Assembly (NCBI RefSeq): GCF_028686475.1
Contig: NZ_JAQUCA010000018.1
Location: 1 to 64,000 of the forward strand
DNA from: Giesbergeria sp.
Lineage (GTDB): Bacteria; Pseudomonadota; Gammaproteobacteria; Burkholderiales; Burkholderiaceae_C
DNA: 64,000 nucleotides
Reading direction: 5' to 3'
Shown here: piece by piece, positions 36,362-45,643 of the stretch
How positions within the stretch are numbered: the stretch's first letter is position 1
How the letters are laid out: each line of letters starts with the position of its first letter
Made by a program: the position numbers and the translations under genes
The notes under the pieces: model-generated
Told to the model about the DNA's origin: nothing
What the model saw: only the letters and a program-made list of their open reading frames with translations
Database searches by the model: none

Positions 36362-39300
36362 TCAGTGTCCCTTCTGCGGAGGTTGATGGGGCGCATCGGC
36401 GTTACTGGCTCCTTGGTGCAGGGCGCGCTTTTCTTCTTCCGATAATCCTTCTTCGGCTTGGGCCAACAAAGCAGCGCTGGCTTCGGCAGTGATGCCCGCT
36501 TCTTCGGCGTGGTGCTTAAAGCGCTCACGCTGGCGAGCGCTGTCTTTGAACAGGCTACGCACCACGACAAAGAAAATCGGCACAAAAAACACTGCCAGCA
36601 GCGTACCGACCACCATGCCCGAAATCACCCCCGTGCCAATGGCGCGCTGGCTGGCCGAGCTGGCCCCAGTGGCAATGGCCAAGGGCACCACGCCCAAAAT
36701 AAAGGCCAGCGAGGTCATGATGATAGGCCGGAAGCGCAAATGGGCTGCCGCCAGCGCGGCCTCAAATACGCTTTCGCCTTGGGCTTGCAAGTCTTTGGCA
36801 AACTCGATAATCAAAATCGCGTTTTTAGCCGATAAGCCAATGATGGTAATCAAGCCGACTTGGAAATAAACGTCGTTGGTCATGCCACGCCCGGTAATGC
36901 CCAGCAACACGCCCAGCACACCCAGTGGCACCACCAAAATGACGGCCAGCGGAATCGACCAGCTTTCGTACAGCGCGGCCAGTGCCAAGAACACCGCCAA
37001 AATAGCAAAACCGTACAAGATGATGGCTTGCGAGCCAGCCAGTTTTTCTTCGCGCGATTGGCCCGTCCATTCAAAGCCAAAACCGGGCGGCAATTGGGCG
37101 GCTAAGCGCTCCATCTCGGCCATCGCTTCGCCGGTGCTGTAACCCGGTGCAGCACTGCCCGAGATACGCATCGACGGATAACCGTTGTAACGCACGGTTT
37201 GCATCGCCCCAGACACCCAGCGCGTGCTGGCAAAGGCCGACAGCGGTACCGCCTTGCCTTGGTTATTCACGGCGGTCAGGTTGAGGATGTCTTCGGGCTG
37301 CATCCGGTCTTTGGCTTCGGCCTGCACCACTACGCGCTGCAAACGGCCCTCATTGGGAAAATCGTTCACATAGGCAGAACCCAAAGCGGTAGAAATAATG
37401 CTGTTGATGGCGGCAAAGCTCACCCCTTGGGCATTGGCCTTATCGCGGTCAATATCCACTTGCAATTGGGGTGCGTCTTCTAAGCCATCGGGGCGCACGC
37501 CAGTGAGGATTTTATTTTGGCGTGACATACCCAGCATTTGGTTGCGCGCAGCCACCAAGGCATCATGGCCGTTGCCGCCTCGGTCTTGCAAGCGGAAACT
37601 AAAGCCCGAACTGGCCCCCAATTCTGGAATCGGCGGCGGATTGAGCGGGAAAATAAACGCATCGCGGATACCCATCAAAGCACCCATCGCGCGCTTGACC
37701 AGCGCCTCGGCGGTGTGGGCCTCGCCGGGACGCTCGGCCCAATCCTTCAAGGTAACAAAAGACAGCGCGGCATTTTGCCCTTGGCCCGAGAAGCTAAAGC
37801 CCAACACGGCCACCATGCTTTTTACTTCGGGCTGCGCCAGCATAAAGGCTTCGACCTTTTCAGCTACGGCGCGGGTGCGCTCTTGCGTGGCACCGGGCGG
37901 CAGCTGGATATTCACCAACACGCTGCCTTGGTCTTCATTGGGCAAGAAAGAAGTGGGTAGGCGCAGATACAACACCCCCATCGCCGCCACCAGCGCTACA
38001 TAAATCACCATCATGCGCCCGGAGCGGCGCAATAATTTAGCCACCCAACCTTCGTAGCCTTTGGTACTGCGGGCAAAGCCTCGGTTAAAAGCACCAAAAA
38101 AGCCAGTTTTGGCATGGGCATGGCCCGCTTGCACCGGCTTGAGCAAGGTAGCGCACAGTGCCGGTGTGAGCGATAGCGCCATAAAGGCCGAAAAGGCAAT
38201 CGACACCGCCATCACGGCAGAAAATTGGCGGTAAATATTGCCCACCGAGCCAGCAAAGAAGGCCAGCGGCACAAACACCGAAATCAGCACCACCGTAATA
38301 CCGATGATGGCCCCAGAGATTTGGCTCATGGCTTTGCGCGTGGCTTGCAGGGGGGATAGCCCCTCCTCGCTCATGATGCGCTCGACGTTCTCTACCACCA
38401 CAATCGCATCGTCCACCACAATACCAATCACCAACACCATGCCAAACATGGTGAGTACGTTGATGGAGAAGCCCATCGCCAGCAGTGCGCCAAAAGTACC
38501 CAGCAGCGCCACCGGCACCACAATGGTAGGAATGACGGTGTAGCGCAAGTTTTGCAAAAACAAGAACATCACCAAAAACACCAGCACAATCGCTTCCAGC
38601 AGCGTCATCGCTACCTGTTTGATGGAGATTTTGATGAAGTTGGAGCTATCGTAAGGAATCGACCAAACCACGCCGGGCGGGAAAAACTTTTCCAACTCGG
38701 TCAAACGGGTTTTGACGGCCTCCGCTGCGGCCAAAGCATTGCCCGAGGGCGACAACTGCACCCCCATACCGGCGGCAGGTTTGCCGTTCAGGCGCGCGCT
38801 GGTGGCGTAGGATTGCGAACCAAGTTCAATGCGTGCTACATCGCGCAGGCGCACGGTAGAACCATCGGCATTGGCGCGCAACACAATGCGGCCAAACTCT
38901 TCTACCGTACTCAATTGGCCCGGCACCACCACCGTGGCCGAAATGGTTTGGCCCACCAGGTGCGGCAATTCGCCCAAACTGCCCGCCGATACTTGGGCGT
39001 TTTGTGCTTGGATGGCGCTGGCTACTTCGGCGGCCGATAAGTGGTAACTTTGCAGTTTGTTCGGCTCTACCCAGACGCGCATGGCACGCTCGGCACCAAA
39101 CAATTGCACTTGGCCAATGCCGGGTAGGCGTTGTAACTCAGGCACCACGTTGCGCGAGGCGTAATCGCTCAACATCGACACGTCGATTTTTGGGTCGTTT
39201 GACGACAACATGGCAAACAACAAGAAGTTGGAGCGCGCCTTGTCCACGCGCACCCCTTGCTGGTTCACCACCGCTGGCAGGCGCGGCGTAGCGCGTGACA

Positions 39301-39631
39301 GGCGGTTTTGCACCTCCACCTGTGCCAGCTCGGCATTGGTACCGGGTTCAAAGCTCAGGGTGATGGTGCCCGAGCCATTGGCTTGGCTCACGGTTTCGAT
39401 ATACGCCAAGCCGGGCGCGCCATTCATTTCGCGCTCAATCACGGCCAGCACGCTGTCTTCCAATGTTTGCGCCGAAGCACCGGGATAGGCTGCCGTGATT
39501 ACAATCGTGGGCGGTGCCACAGCCGGGTACTGGGCAATGGGCAATTTGGTGATAGACACCGCCCCCAGCACCATGATGAACAGGGCAATCACCCAGGCAA
39601 AAATGGGCCGGTCAATAAAAAATTTAGCCAT
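36362..39631 (-). CDS. acrB: RND multidrug efflux transporter of the HAE1 family (AcrB/MexB type)
   Basis: The 1089-residue inner membrane pump starts MAKFFIDRPIFAWVIAL, as is usual for HAE1 pumps. The proton-relay aspartates D407 and D408 are present (GIVVDDAIVVVEN). Two periplasmic porter repeats and twelve membrane helices are recognisable. The C-terminal tail beyond the last helix (HHAEEAGITAEASAAL and onward) makes it longer than E. coli AcrB, which has 1049 residues. Typical substrates are dyes, detergents and several antibiotics. The exact profile cannot be read from sequence. Confidence 0.94.
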   Translation of the reverse strand: MAKFFIDRPIFAWVIALFIMVLGAVSITKLPIAQYPAVAPPTIVITAAYPGASAQTLEDSVLAVIEREMNGAPGLAYIETVSQANGSGTITLSFEPGTNAELAQVEVQNRLSRATPRLPAVVNQQGVRVDKARSNFLLFAMLSSNDPKIDVSMLSDYASRNVVPELQRLPGIGQVQLFGAERAMRVWVEPNKLQSYHLSAAEVASAIQAQNAQVSAGSLGELPHLVGQTISATVVVPGQLSTVEEFGRIVLRANADGSTVRLRDVARIELGSQSYATSARLNGKPAAGMGVQLSPSGNALAAAEAVKTRLTELEKFFPPGVVWSIPYDSSNFIKISIKQVAMTLLEAIVLVFLVMFLFLQNLRYTVIPTIVVPVALLGTFGALLAMGFSINVLTMFGMVLVIGIVVDDAIVVVENVERIMSEEGLSPLQATRKAMSQISGAIIGITVVLISVFVPLAFFAGSVGNIYRQFSAVMAVSIAFSAFMALSLTPALCATLLKPVQAGHAHAKTGFFGAFNRGFARSTKGYEGWVAKLLRRSGRMMVIYVALVAAMGVLYLRLPTSFLPNEDQGSVLVNIQLPPGATQERTRAVAEKVEAFMLAQPEVKSMVAVLGFSFSGQGQNAALSFVTLKDWAERPGEAHTAEALVKRAMGALMGIRDAFIFPLNPPPIPELGASSGFSFRLQDRGGNGHDALVAARNQMLGMSRQNKILTGVRPDGLEDAPQLQVDIDRDKANAQGVSFAAINSIISTALGSAYVNDFPNEGRLQRVVVQAEAKDRMQPEDILNLTAVNNQGKAVPLSAFASTRWVSGAMQTVRYNGYPSMRISGSAAPGYSTGEAMAEMERLAAQLPPGFGFEWTGQSREEKLAGSQAIILYGFAILAVFLALAALYESWSIPLAVILVVPLGVLGVLLGITGRGMTNDVYFQVGLITIIGLSAKNAILIIEFAKDLQAQGESVFEAALAAAHLRFRPIIMTSLAFILGVVPLAIATGASSASQRAIGTGVISGMVVGTLLAVFFVPIFFVVVRSLFKDSARQRERFKHHAEEAGITAEASAALLAQAEEGLSEEEKRALHQGASNADAPHQPPQKGH

Positions 39632-39643
39632 AAACGTGGCTCC

Positions 39644-41044
39644 TTAGTGCTGGGCCGCGCTGGCGGGTGCCGTGCTATCGGCCTTGGTGCTGCTGGCTGG
39701 CGCTGCTGGAGCGCTGCTGGCAGGCTTGTCTGTGCTGGCTGCTGGTGCTGGCTCTGCGGTCGGACTGGCCGTTTTCTCAGGTGCAGGCGCAGGTGCGGCA
39801 GGTGCGCTGGCGTTGGCTTGCCACGGCACCGCCTTGACCGGGGTGCCCGGTGGCAGCATTTGCAGCTTCTGGAAGCCATCGACCATCACCTGCTCGCCTG
39901 CCTTGAGGCCCTCCAGCACCAACCATTGGTTGTTGCGCGCTGCCCCCACCTTCACCATGCGCGGTACCAATTTGCCATCGGCAGTAACGATGGTGACTTT
40001 GTCGCCCTGTTGGGTGCGCGTGACGGCTTGCTGTGGAATGCTGATGGCATCCGATACTTGGGCTTGCTCTAAACGCACACGCACATACAGGCCGGGCAAC
40101 AATTCGCCTTTCGGGTTGGGTACCTCGGCGCGCAGCGTGATTTGGCCGGTGCTGGCATCGACCGTTAAATCGGAAAACAAAAGTTTGCCCGACAGCGGGT
40201 ATTCGCTTCCATCTTCTAGCACCACGCGCACGCTGGCGGCTTCTTTGCCCGCTGCCCGTTGTAGCTGGCCAGACTCCAAAGCACGGCGCAGTTTCATGAC
40301 TTCAGCCGCAGATTGGGTGAAGTTGACATACACCGGCTGAATTTGCTGAATCACCGCCAAGGGGGTGCTTTCGCCTTGGCCAACCAAAGCCCCCTCCGTG
40401 ACCAAAGCGCGCCCAATGCGGCCAGAAATCGGGGCCGTGACGCTGGTATAGCCCAAGTTAATTTGCGCTGTTTGCACCGCTGCTTTGCCAGCAGCTACAT
40501 CAGCTTGGGCTTGCTGCTGTGCCGCAACGGCATTGGCATATTCTTGTCGGCTCACGGCTTGGGCCTCGACCAAAGGTTGGTAACGCTGGGCCAAGGCCGT
40601 GGCTTGGCCTAAATTGGCTTGGGCGCGGGCCAATTGGGCTTGGGCCGTTTGCAAAGCCGCTTGGTAGGGGGCGGCATCAATCGCCAACAACAATTGGCCT
40701 TGCTTGACATCGCTGCCTTCGGTAAACAGGCGTTTTTGTACGATGCCAGCGGCCCGTGCGCGCACTTGCGCCACCCGCGAGGCTTCTACCCGTCCGGGCA
40801 GCTCGGTCACCAAACCGACATCGCCCAAACTGACCGTGACCACACCGACCTCAGGCAGGGGCATTTTGCCACCGGGCGGGCCTCCGGGGCCAGCCGTTGG
40901 GGCCTCGGTTTTGCCACAGCCAGCCAACAACAAAGCAGCTACCACCGCACTGACAGCAGCACCTGTATGAAAAAATCGTCGTGCGGGCGGCAGGGCCACG
41001 GCGAAAGACAAGGCCGTCTGGGGGGGACGCGAAAAACCGGACAT
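39644..41044 (-). CDS. acrA: RND efflux periplasmic adaptor lipoprotein (AcrA/MexA type)
   Basis: I take the ATG at 41044 (MSGFSRPPQTAL), which has an AAGGA site and gives 466 residues. The longer frame to 41134 has no such site. A lipobox (LLLAGC, C43) follows a basic start. Next come the barrel-sandwich and hairpin halves (RARAAGIVQKRLFTEGSDVKQGQLLLAID), then ASTGQITLRAEVPNPKGELLPG. The last 60 residues are a low-complexity Ala/Pro/Ser/Thr tail not present in AcrA. It leads the operon and bridges AcrB to the outer membrane channel. Confidence 0.9.
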   Translation of the reverse strand: MSGFSRPPQTALSFAVALPPARRFFHTGAAVSAVVAALLLAGCGKTEAPTAGPGGPPGGKMPLPEVGVVTVSLGDVGLVTELPGRVEASRVAQVRARAAGIVQKRLFTEGSDVKQGQLLLAIDAAPYQAALQTAQAQLARAQANLGQATALAQRYQPLVEAQAVSRQEYANAVAAQQQAQADVAAGKAAVQTAQINLGYTSVTAPISGRIGRALVTEGALVGQGESTPLAVIQQIQPVYVNFTQSAAEVMKLRRALESGQLQRAAGKEAASVRVVLEDGSEYPLSGKLLFSDLTVDASTGQITLRAEVPNPKGELLPGLYVRVRLEQAQVSDAISIPQQAVTRTQQGDKVTIVTADGKLVPRMVKVGAARNNQWLVLEGLKAGEQVMVDGFQKLQMLPPGTPVKAVPWQANASAPAAPAPAPEKTASPTAEPAPAASTDKPASSAPAAPASSTKADSTAPASAAQH

Positions 41045-41162
41045 GACAGAAATCCTTTGAAGGAAAAAGGCAGTGCAAGCGGCAAAAAACCAGCCGCTGG
41101 GGCCAGACGGCGCGCACAGCAACCCCTCCCACACACAGGAGGGGTGAAGAAAGCGATTAGTA

Positions 41163-41186
41163 TATATACATTCAAGAATGTATGTA
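41163..41186. promoter_or_regulatory. AcrR-type operator between acrA and acrR
   Basis: The 24-bp site has arms TACATTC (41167-41173) and GAATGTA (41176-41182) extended by TATA and TGTA. It closely resembles the E. coli AcrR operator TACATACATTTGTGAATGTATGTA, quoted from memory. It lies between the divergent acrA and acrR genes, 41 bp before the acrR start, so it can serve both promoters. Confidence 0.8.
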
Positions 41187-41226
41187 TAGTGTGACTTTTA
41201 ACCGCAAGTAAACCGGAGGTAAAAGA

Positions 41227-41865
41227 ATGGCGCGACGCACCAAGGCTGAGGCGCAAGCCACCCGCAACAGCTTGCTGGATGCAGCAGAACAGCTTTTTCA
41301 GGCCCGAGGGGTTTCGCGCACCTCGCTCAATGATATTGCCAGCGCGGCGGGCACAACCCGTGGGGCCATTTATTGGCACTTTAAGGACAAGGCCGATTTG
41401 TTCAATGCGATGATGGAGCGCGTCACGCTGCCACTGGAGGCCACCCACGCCCAAGCCAACCAAACCGGCCCAGCGGAACAAAGTTTAGACCGATTGCGCG
41501 CTGCCTTACTGAGTGCGCTGCACCTGATTGCTACCGATATTTCTACGCGGCGCGTGCTAGAAATTGCCATCCAAAAGATGGAACTGACCAATGAATTAGG
41601 CGCGGTGCAAGAGCGCTGCCAGCGTATTTACCAACGCTGTGTCGAGCAAAACCAACGGGCCTTGGCCGCTGCCAGCCAAGCCAGTGGCCAGCCCCTGAGC
41701 ATTGCCCTGCACACCGCAGCTATTGGCCTGCAAGCCTTGGTGGAAGGCTTGGTGCACCACTGGCTGCTCAATCCGCAGGCTTTCGATTTAGAGCAAACTG
41801 GCCAACAGACGATAGATGTCTATCTGGCCGGGCTTACTTACCCCCAGCGCTGCGAAACGCCTTGA
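41227..41865 (+). CDS. acrR: TetR-family repressor of the efflux operon (AcrR/TtgR type)
   Basis: The 212-residue regulator opens MARRTKAEAQATRNSLLDAA. Its helix-turn-helix is SLNDIASAAGTTRGAIYWHFKDKADLF (about residues 38-64), close to AcrR/TtgR. The C-terminal ligand-binding domain is helical. It is divergent from acrA across the palindromic operator and probably represses the pump until a drug binds. Its last 32 bp overlap the end of hflC on the other strand. Confidence 0.92.
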   Translation: MARRTKAEAQATRNSLLDAAEQLFQARGVSRTSLNDIASAAGTTRGAIYWHFKDKADLFNAMMERVTLPLEATHAQANQTGPAEQSLDRLRAALLSALHLIATDISTRRVLEIAIQKMELTNELGAVQERCQRIYQRCVEQNQRALAAASQASGQPLSIALHTAAIGLQALVEGLVHHWLLNPQAFDLEQTGQQTIDVYLAGLTYPQRCETP

Positions 41866-42718
41866 AAAACTCGGAAGAACTGGGGTCTAGCAGCAGCACA
41901 TCGCTCTTTTTGTTAAAGCTGGCTTTGTACGCATCGAGGCTACGGTAAAACTGGGCAAATTGTGGGTCACGGCCAAAGGCTTCAGCGTAGATGCGCGCGG
42001 CTTCGGCATCGCCCTCGCCCTTGACTTTTTGCGCGTCGCGGTAGGCATTGGCAATGGTGACTTCACGTTGGCGGTCGGCATCGGCGCGGATTTTTTCGCC
42101 TTCGGCGGCACCGGTAGAGCGCAACTCGTTGGCGACGCGCTTGCGTTCTGCTTCCATGCGGCGATAGACCGACTCGGTGATGGATTCGACATAATCCACG
42201 CGCGTAATCCGCACATCGACCACATCCACGCCCCACGGCTTGGCCCCACGCACCGACTCCAACACCTCGCGTTTGACGTCGGCCATGAGTTGCTCGCGCT
42301 TGGCCGAGAGCAATTCTTTCACGGTGCGCTTGTTGATTTCTTCTTGGAAGGCGTTACGCACCACGCGGTTGAGCTGCATGGCACCGGCGTTTTCATCCAA
42401 GCCCACGTTACGGATGTATTCGGAAGGCTCGCTGATGCGCCAGCGTACATACCAATCAATTACCACGCGCTGCTTTTCTGCCGTCAGCATCGGCTCGGTA
42501 TCGGTGCTGTCTAGCGTGAGCAGGCGCTTGTCAATGTAGGTAACGTTTTGGAAGGGCGGTGGTAGTTTGAAGTTCAGGCCAGGCTCGGTAATCACTTCTT
42601 TAATCTGCCCTAAGGCATAGACGATACCAAACTGGCGCTGATCCACCACAAACAACATCGAGCTGGCCAAGGCCAGCAAGGCAAAAACGGAGGAAGCAAA
42701 AAATCCAACACGATTCAC
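41834..42718 (-). CDS. hflC: HflC, protease modulator (SPFH/prohibitin family)
   Basis: The 294-residue protein has one N-terminal membrane helix (FFASSVFALLALASSMLFVV) and an SPFH domain with a coiled-coil tail (ESVYRRMEAERKRVANELRSTGAAEGEKIRADADRQRE). With HflK it forms the large periplasmic cage around FtsH and restrains it. The start is GTG (MNRVGFF). It follows hflK by 9 bp. Its end overlaps acrR tail to tail. Confidence 0.94.
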   Translation of the reverse strand: MNRVGFFASSVFALLALASSMLFVVDQRQFGIVYALGQIKEVITEPGLNFKLPPPFQNVTYIDKRLLTLDSTDTEPMLTAEKQRVVIDWYVRWRISEPSEYIRNVGLDENAGAMQLNRVVRNAFQEEINKRTVKELLSAKREQLMADVKREVLESVRGAKPWGVDVVDVRITRVDYVESITESVYRRMEAERKRVANELRSTGAAEGEKIRADADRQREVTIANAYRDAQKVKGEGDAEAARIYAEAFGRDPQFAQFYRSLDAYKASFNKKSDVLLLDPSSSEFFKAFRSAGGK

Positions 42719-42727
42719 AGGGTTCTC

Positions 42728-44107
42728 CTAGCGGACTTCGCGGTCGCGGGTGCGGCTGTTGTCACGCGCGCGGGCATCTACCGGCAAGCTGGCCGGTGCT
42801 GACGCAGGTGCAGGTGCGGTGGCAGCGCTGGCGGGTACGCCCAGCAAATCAGGGGCTGGGATAGCACCGGTTTGCAAAATTTTGTCCAGTGGCAAATAAA
42901 GCAAATTGCCGCCTTGGCGCGAATCCACCACCACCTTGGTGACGTTGCTGTAAATTTGCTGCATCGAATCGAGGTACATGCGCTCGCGCGTGACCTGCGG
43001 GGCCTTTTGGTATTCGGCCAACACCGCGCTAAAGCGTTGGGCATCGCCTTGGGCTTGGGCCACAATGCGCGCTTTGTAGGCTTCGGCTTCTTCTTTCAGG
43101 CGCGAGGCCGAACCCACCGCCCGTGGAATCACATCGTTGGCGTAGGCTTCGGCTTCGTTTTTGGCACGTTCGCGCTCTTGACCGGCTTTGAGCACATCGT
43201 CAAAGGCAGCTTGTACCTGTTCGGGCGGACGCACGCCGCCTTGCTGCAAATTGATGCCTACCACTTCAACACCGACTTTGTAGCGGTCCAAAATCGTTTG
43301 CATCAGGTTACGCACGCGCGGCGCAATTTGGTCGCGCTCTTCAGCCAAGGCGGTGTCCATCCGCATTTTACTGACGACTTCGCGCACTGCGGTTTCTGCG
43401 GCTTGGGTGACGGCATCGGCGGGATTTTTGCTCTCAAACAGCCAAGCGCGCGCATCGTTGAGGCGGTATTGCACGGCAAATTTGATTTCAACGATATTCT
43501 CGTCTTCGGTCAGCATGGCCGACTCGCGCAGGCCGGTGGATTTAATCACGCTGTCGCGCCCGACATCGGTCGAGCGAATTTGCGTCACAAACACCAGCTC
43601 ATGGCGTTGCACCGGATAGGGCATCCGCCAATTAAAACCGGCCCCCACGGTGCTGTGGTATTTGCCAAATTGGGTAATGACGGCCTGTTGGCCTTCTTGC
43701 ACAATAAAAAAGCCGGTACCGAGCCAAATCAACACCGCAATGGTGGCAATCACGCCAATGCCAATGCCTGCGCCTTTCATGTCGGGGGGCTGCTGGCTGT
43801 GGTGGCCGTTGTGGTTACCCCCGCCGCCTTGCTTATCGCCAAACAGACCGGCCAACTTGCGATTGAGGTCACGCCAGAGTTCGTCTAAATCGGGCGGCTG
43901 CTGTCCATTGTTCTGCCGCCCTGAATCGCGCCCACGGCTATCGGGCGAAGCATCGGCTGCGGGCGGACGCGGTGGTGCGGGTGGCGCGGGCTTGTCGTCG
44001 CCAGTGCTGTTGTCACCCCGGCCCCAACGCGGGTCGTTGAGATTGAACATCCCACGCAGGCGCTGCAACAGGGGTGCCCAGCCACGGACAGAAGAGGGTT
44101 GGTTCAT
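42728..44107 (-). CDS. hflK: HflK, protease modulator (SPFH/prohibitin family)
   Basis: The 459-residue protein has a Gly/Pro/Asn-rich cytoplasmic N-terminus (RWGRGDNSTGDDKPAPPAPP), a membrane helix near IGIGVIATIAVLIWLGTGFF, and an SPFH domain with long helix (LKEEAEAYKARIVAQAQGDAQRF). The C-terminal tail is Ala/Pro-rich. It lies between hflX and hflC, as in E. coli. No ribosome-site anomaly is seen. Confidence 0.94.
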   Translation of the reverse strand: MNQPSSVRGWAPLLQRLRGMFNLNDPRWGRGDNSTGDDKPAPPAPPRPPAADASPDSRGRDSGRQNNGQQPPDLDELWRDLNRKLAGLFGDKQGGGGNHNGHHSQQPPDMKGAGIGIGVIATIAVLIWLGTGFFIVQEGQQAVITQFGKYHSTVGAGFNWRMPYPVQRHELVFVTQIRSTDVGRDSVIKSTGLRESAMLTEDENIVEIKFAVQYRLNDARAWLFESKNPADAVTQAAETAVREVVSKMRMDTALAEERDQIAPRVRNLMQTILDRYKVGVEVVGINLQQGGVRPPEQVQAAFDDVLKAGQERERAKNEAEAYANDVIPRAVGSASRLKEEAEAYKARIVAQAQGDAQRFSAVLAEYQKAPQVTRERMYLDSMQQIYSNVTKVVVDSRQGGNLLYLPLDKILQTGAIPAPDLLGVPASAATAPAPASAPASLPVDARARDNSRTRDREVR

Positions 44108-44153
44108 GCGAAAAATCTCTGATTCTGGTTTCAGTTAGCTTGGGGCGCGGGCC

Positions 44154-45302
44154 TCAATCTAGCGCATCTGCTGCTGGCACTGCTGGCAACACCGCTTGGG
44201 CCAGCAAGCCACGCAAAGCGGCCAAGCCGCTGCCACTGCGCGCACTGACAAACACCCGAGGTATCGGTCGGCCATCTAGCTCATAAACATCCTGCACTTG
44301 CTCGGGTTGCTGCGCCTCGGGCAGGGCATCTAGTTTGTTAAACACCAGCAATTGCGGCACATCGCTCGCCCCAATCTCTTGCAACACCTGTTGCACCTGC
44401 TGAATTTGCTCGGGAAACTTAGGGTTGGAGGCATCGACCACATGCAGCAGCAAATCGGCATCTATCGCTTCTTGCAAGGTGGCTTGAAAGGCATCAATCA
44501 AGCCGTGTGGCAAATCGCGGATAAAGCCCACGGTGTCAGACAGCGAAATCGAGCGCTGAATTTCGGTCAAATACAGCTGGCGCGTCGTGGTGTCCAATGT
44601 GGCAAACAACTGGTCTGCCGCATAGGCGCGCGCTTTGACCAAGGCATTGAACAGGGTTGATTTACCGGCATTGGTATAACCCACCAGCGAGACATTGAAA
44701 GTTTCGCGTCGCTCACGCTGGCGGCGCTGGGTGGAGCGTTGGCGCTTGACTTTAGAGAGACGTTCTTTGACGCGCTTGATGGCCTCGCTAATCATGCGCC
44801 GGTCTAGCTCAATTTGCGCTTCGCCAGGGCCACCACGCGCACCAATACCGCCGCGTTGGCGCTCTAAGTGCGACCAGCGGCGCACCAAGCGCGTGCTAAG
44901 GTACTGTAAGCGCGCCAGCTCCACCTGCAATTTACCTTCGTGGCTGCGCGCACGCTGGGCAAAAATTTCTAAAATCAAAAAGGTGCGGTCATTGACCGGT
45001 ATCTCTAGGTGGCGTTCTAAATTGCGTTGCTGCGCTGGGCTGAGGGCTTGGTCAAACCAAACCTCGGCAGCGCCGTGCATTTGCGCCAACAGCCGAATTT
45101 CATCGGCTTTGCCACTGCCGACAAACAAGGCCGGATCGGGGGCCTTGCGCTTGCACACCACCGTAGCCACGGGGCGCATACCGGCGGTTTGGGCCAGCAG
45201 GCCCAGCTCTTCGAGTGGTGCGTCAAAATCGGGGCCACCAAAATCCACACCCACCAATATGACGGGCGTGGCCTCTTGCTGCTGTGCGTTATCGGGGTTC
45301 AA
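44154..45302 (-). CDS. hflX: GTPase HflX
   Basis: The 382-residue GTPase binds the ribosome and can split stalled or heat-damaged ribosomes. The N-terminal HflX domain (DQALSPAQQRNLERHL, RLVRRWSHLERQRGGIGARGGPGE) precedes the G domain with GYTNAGKSTLFN, DTVGFIRDLPH and NKLD. The start appears to be TTG, 3 bp after the hfq stop, with AGAGAGA upstream. It is followed by hflK. Confidence 0.94.
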   Translation of the reverse strand: MNPDNAQQQEATPVILVGVDFGGPDFDAPLEELGLLAQTAGMRPVATVVCKRKAPDPALFVGSGKADEIRLLAQMHGAAEVWFDQALSPAQQRNLERHLEIPVNDRTFLILEIFAQRARSHEGKLQVELARLQYLSTRLVRRWSHLERQRGGIGARGGPGEAQIELDRRMISEAIKRVKERLSKVKRQRSTQRRQRERRETFNVSLVGYTNAGKSTLFNALVKARAYAADQLFATLDTTTRQLYLTEIQRSISLSDTVGFIRDLPHGLIDAFQATLQEAIDADLLLHVVDASNPKFPEQIQQVQQVLQEIGASDVPQLLVFNKLDALPEAQQPEQVQDVYELDGRPIPRVFVSARSGSGLAALRGLLAQAVLPAVPAADALD

Positions 45303-45305
45303 ATA

Positions 45306-45554
45306 TCAATCTCTCTCTGGCTCGGTGTTTTCGGCCACAGAAAAACTGACGGCGCGTCCGGGCACAATGGTAGAGATGGCATGTTTATAAACCATCTGGG
45401 TGACGGTGTTACGCAACAGTACCACGTACTGGTCAAAGGATTCAATTTGGCCCTGCAATTTAATACCATTGACCAAGTAGATAGACACTGGCACATGCTC
45501 GCGCCGCAAAGCATTCAGAAACGGATCCTGCAAAATTTGACCTTTGTTACTCAC
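45306..45554 (-). CDS. hfq: RNA chaperone Hfq
   Basis: The 82-residue Hfq starts at GTG with a strong GGAGG site. The Sm1 motif ([35 protein letters not shown]) and Sm2 ([11 protein letters not shown]) are intact, so the hexameric ring with both RNA faces should form. The C-terminal tail is short, as in many betaproteobacteria. It lies between der and hflX. Confidence 0.96.
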   Translation of the reverse strand: MSNKGQILQDPFLNALRREHVPVSIYLVNGIKLQGQIESFDQYVVLLRNTVTQMVYKHAISTIVPGRAVSFSVAENTEPERD

Positions 45555-45643
45555 GATATCCTCCGTGTTAAATAAAACTAAAAATAGACCGCAAAAAACG
45601 GCAAGAAATGCCCCAATGGCAGGAAAACAACGGTGCCTGAAGA

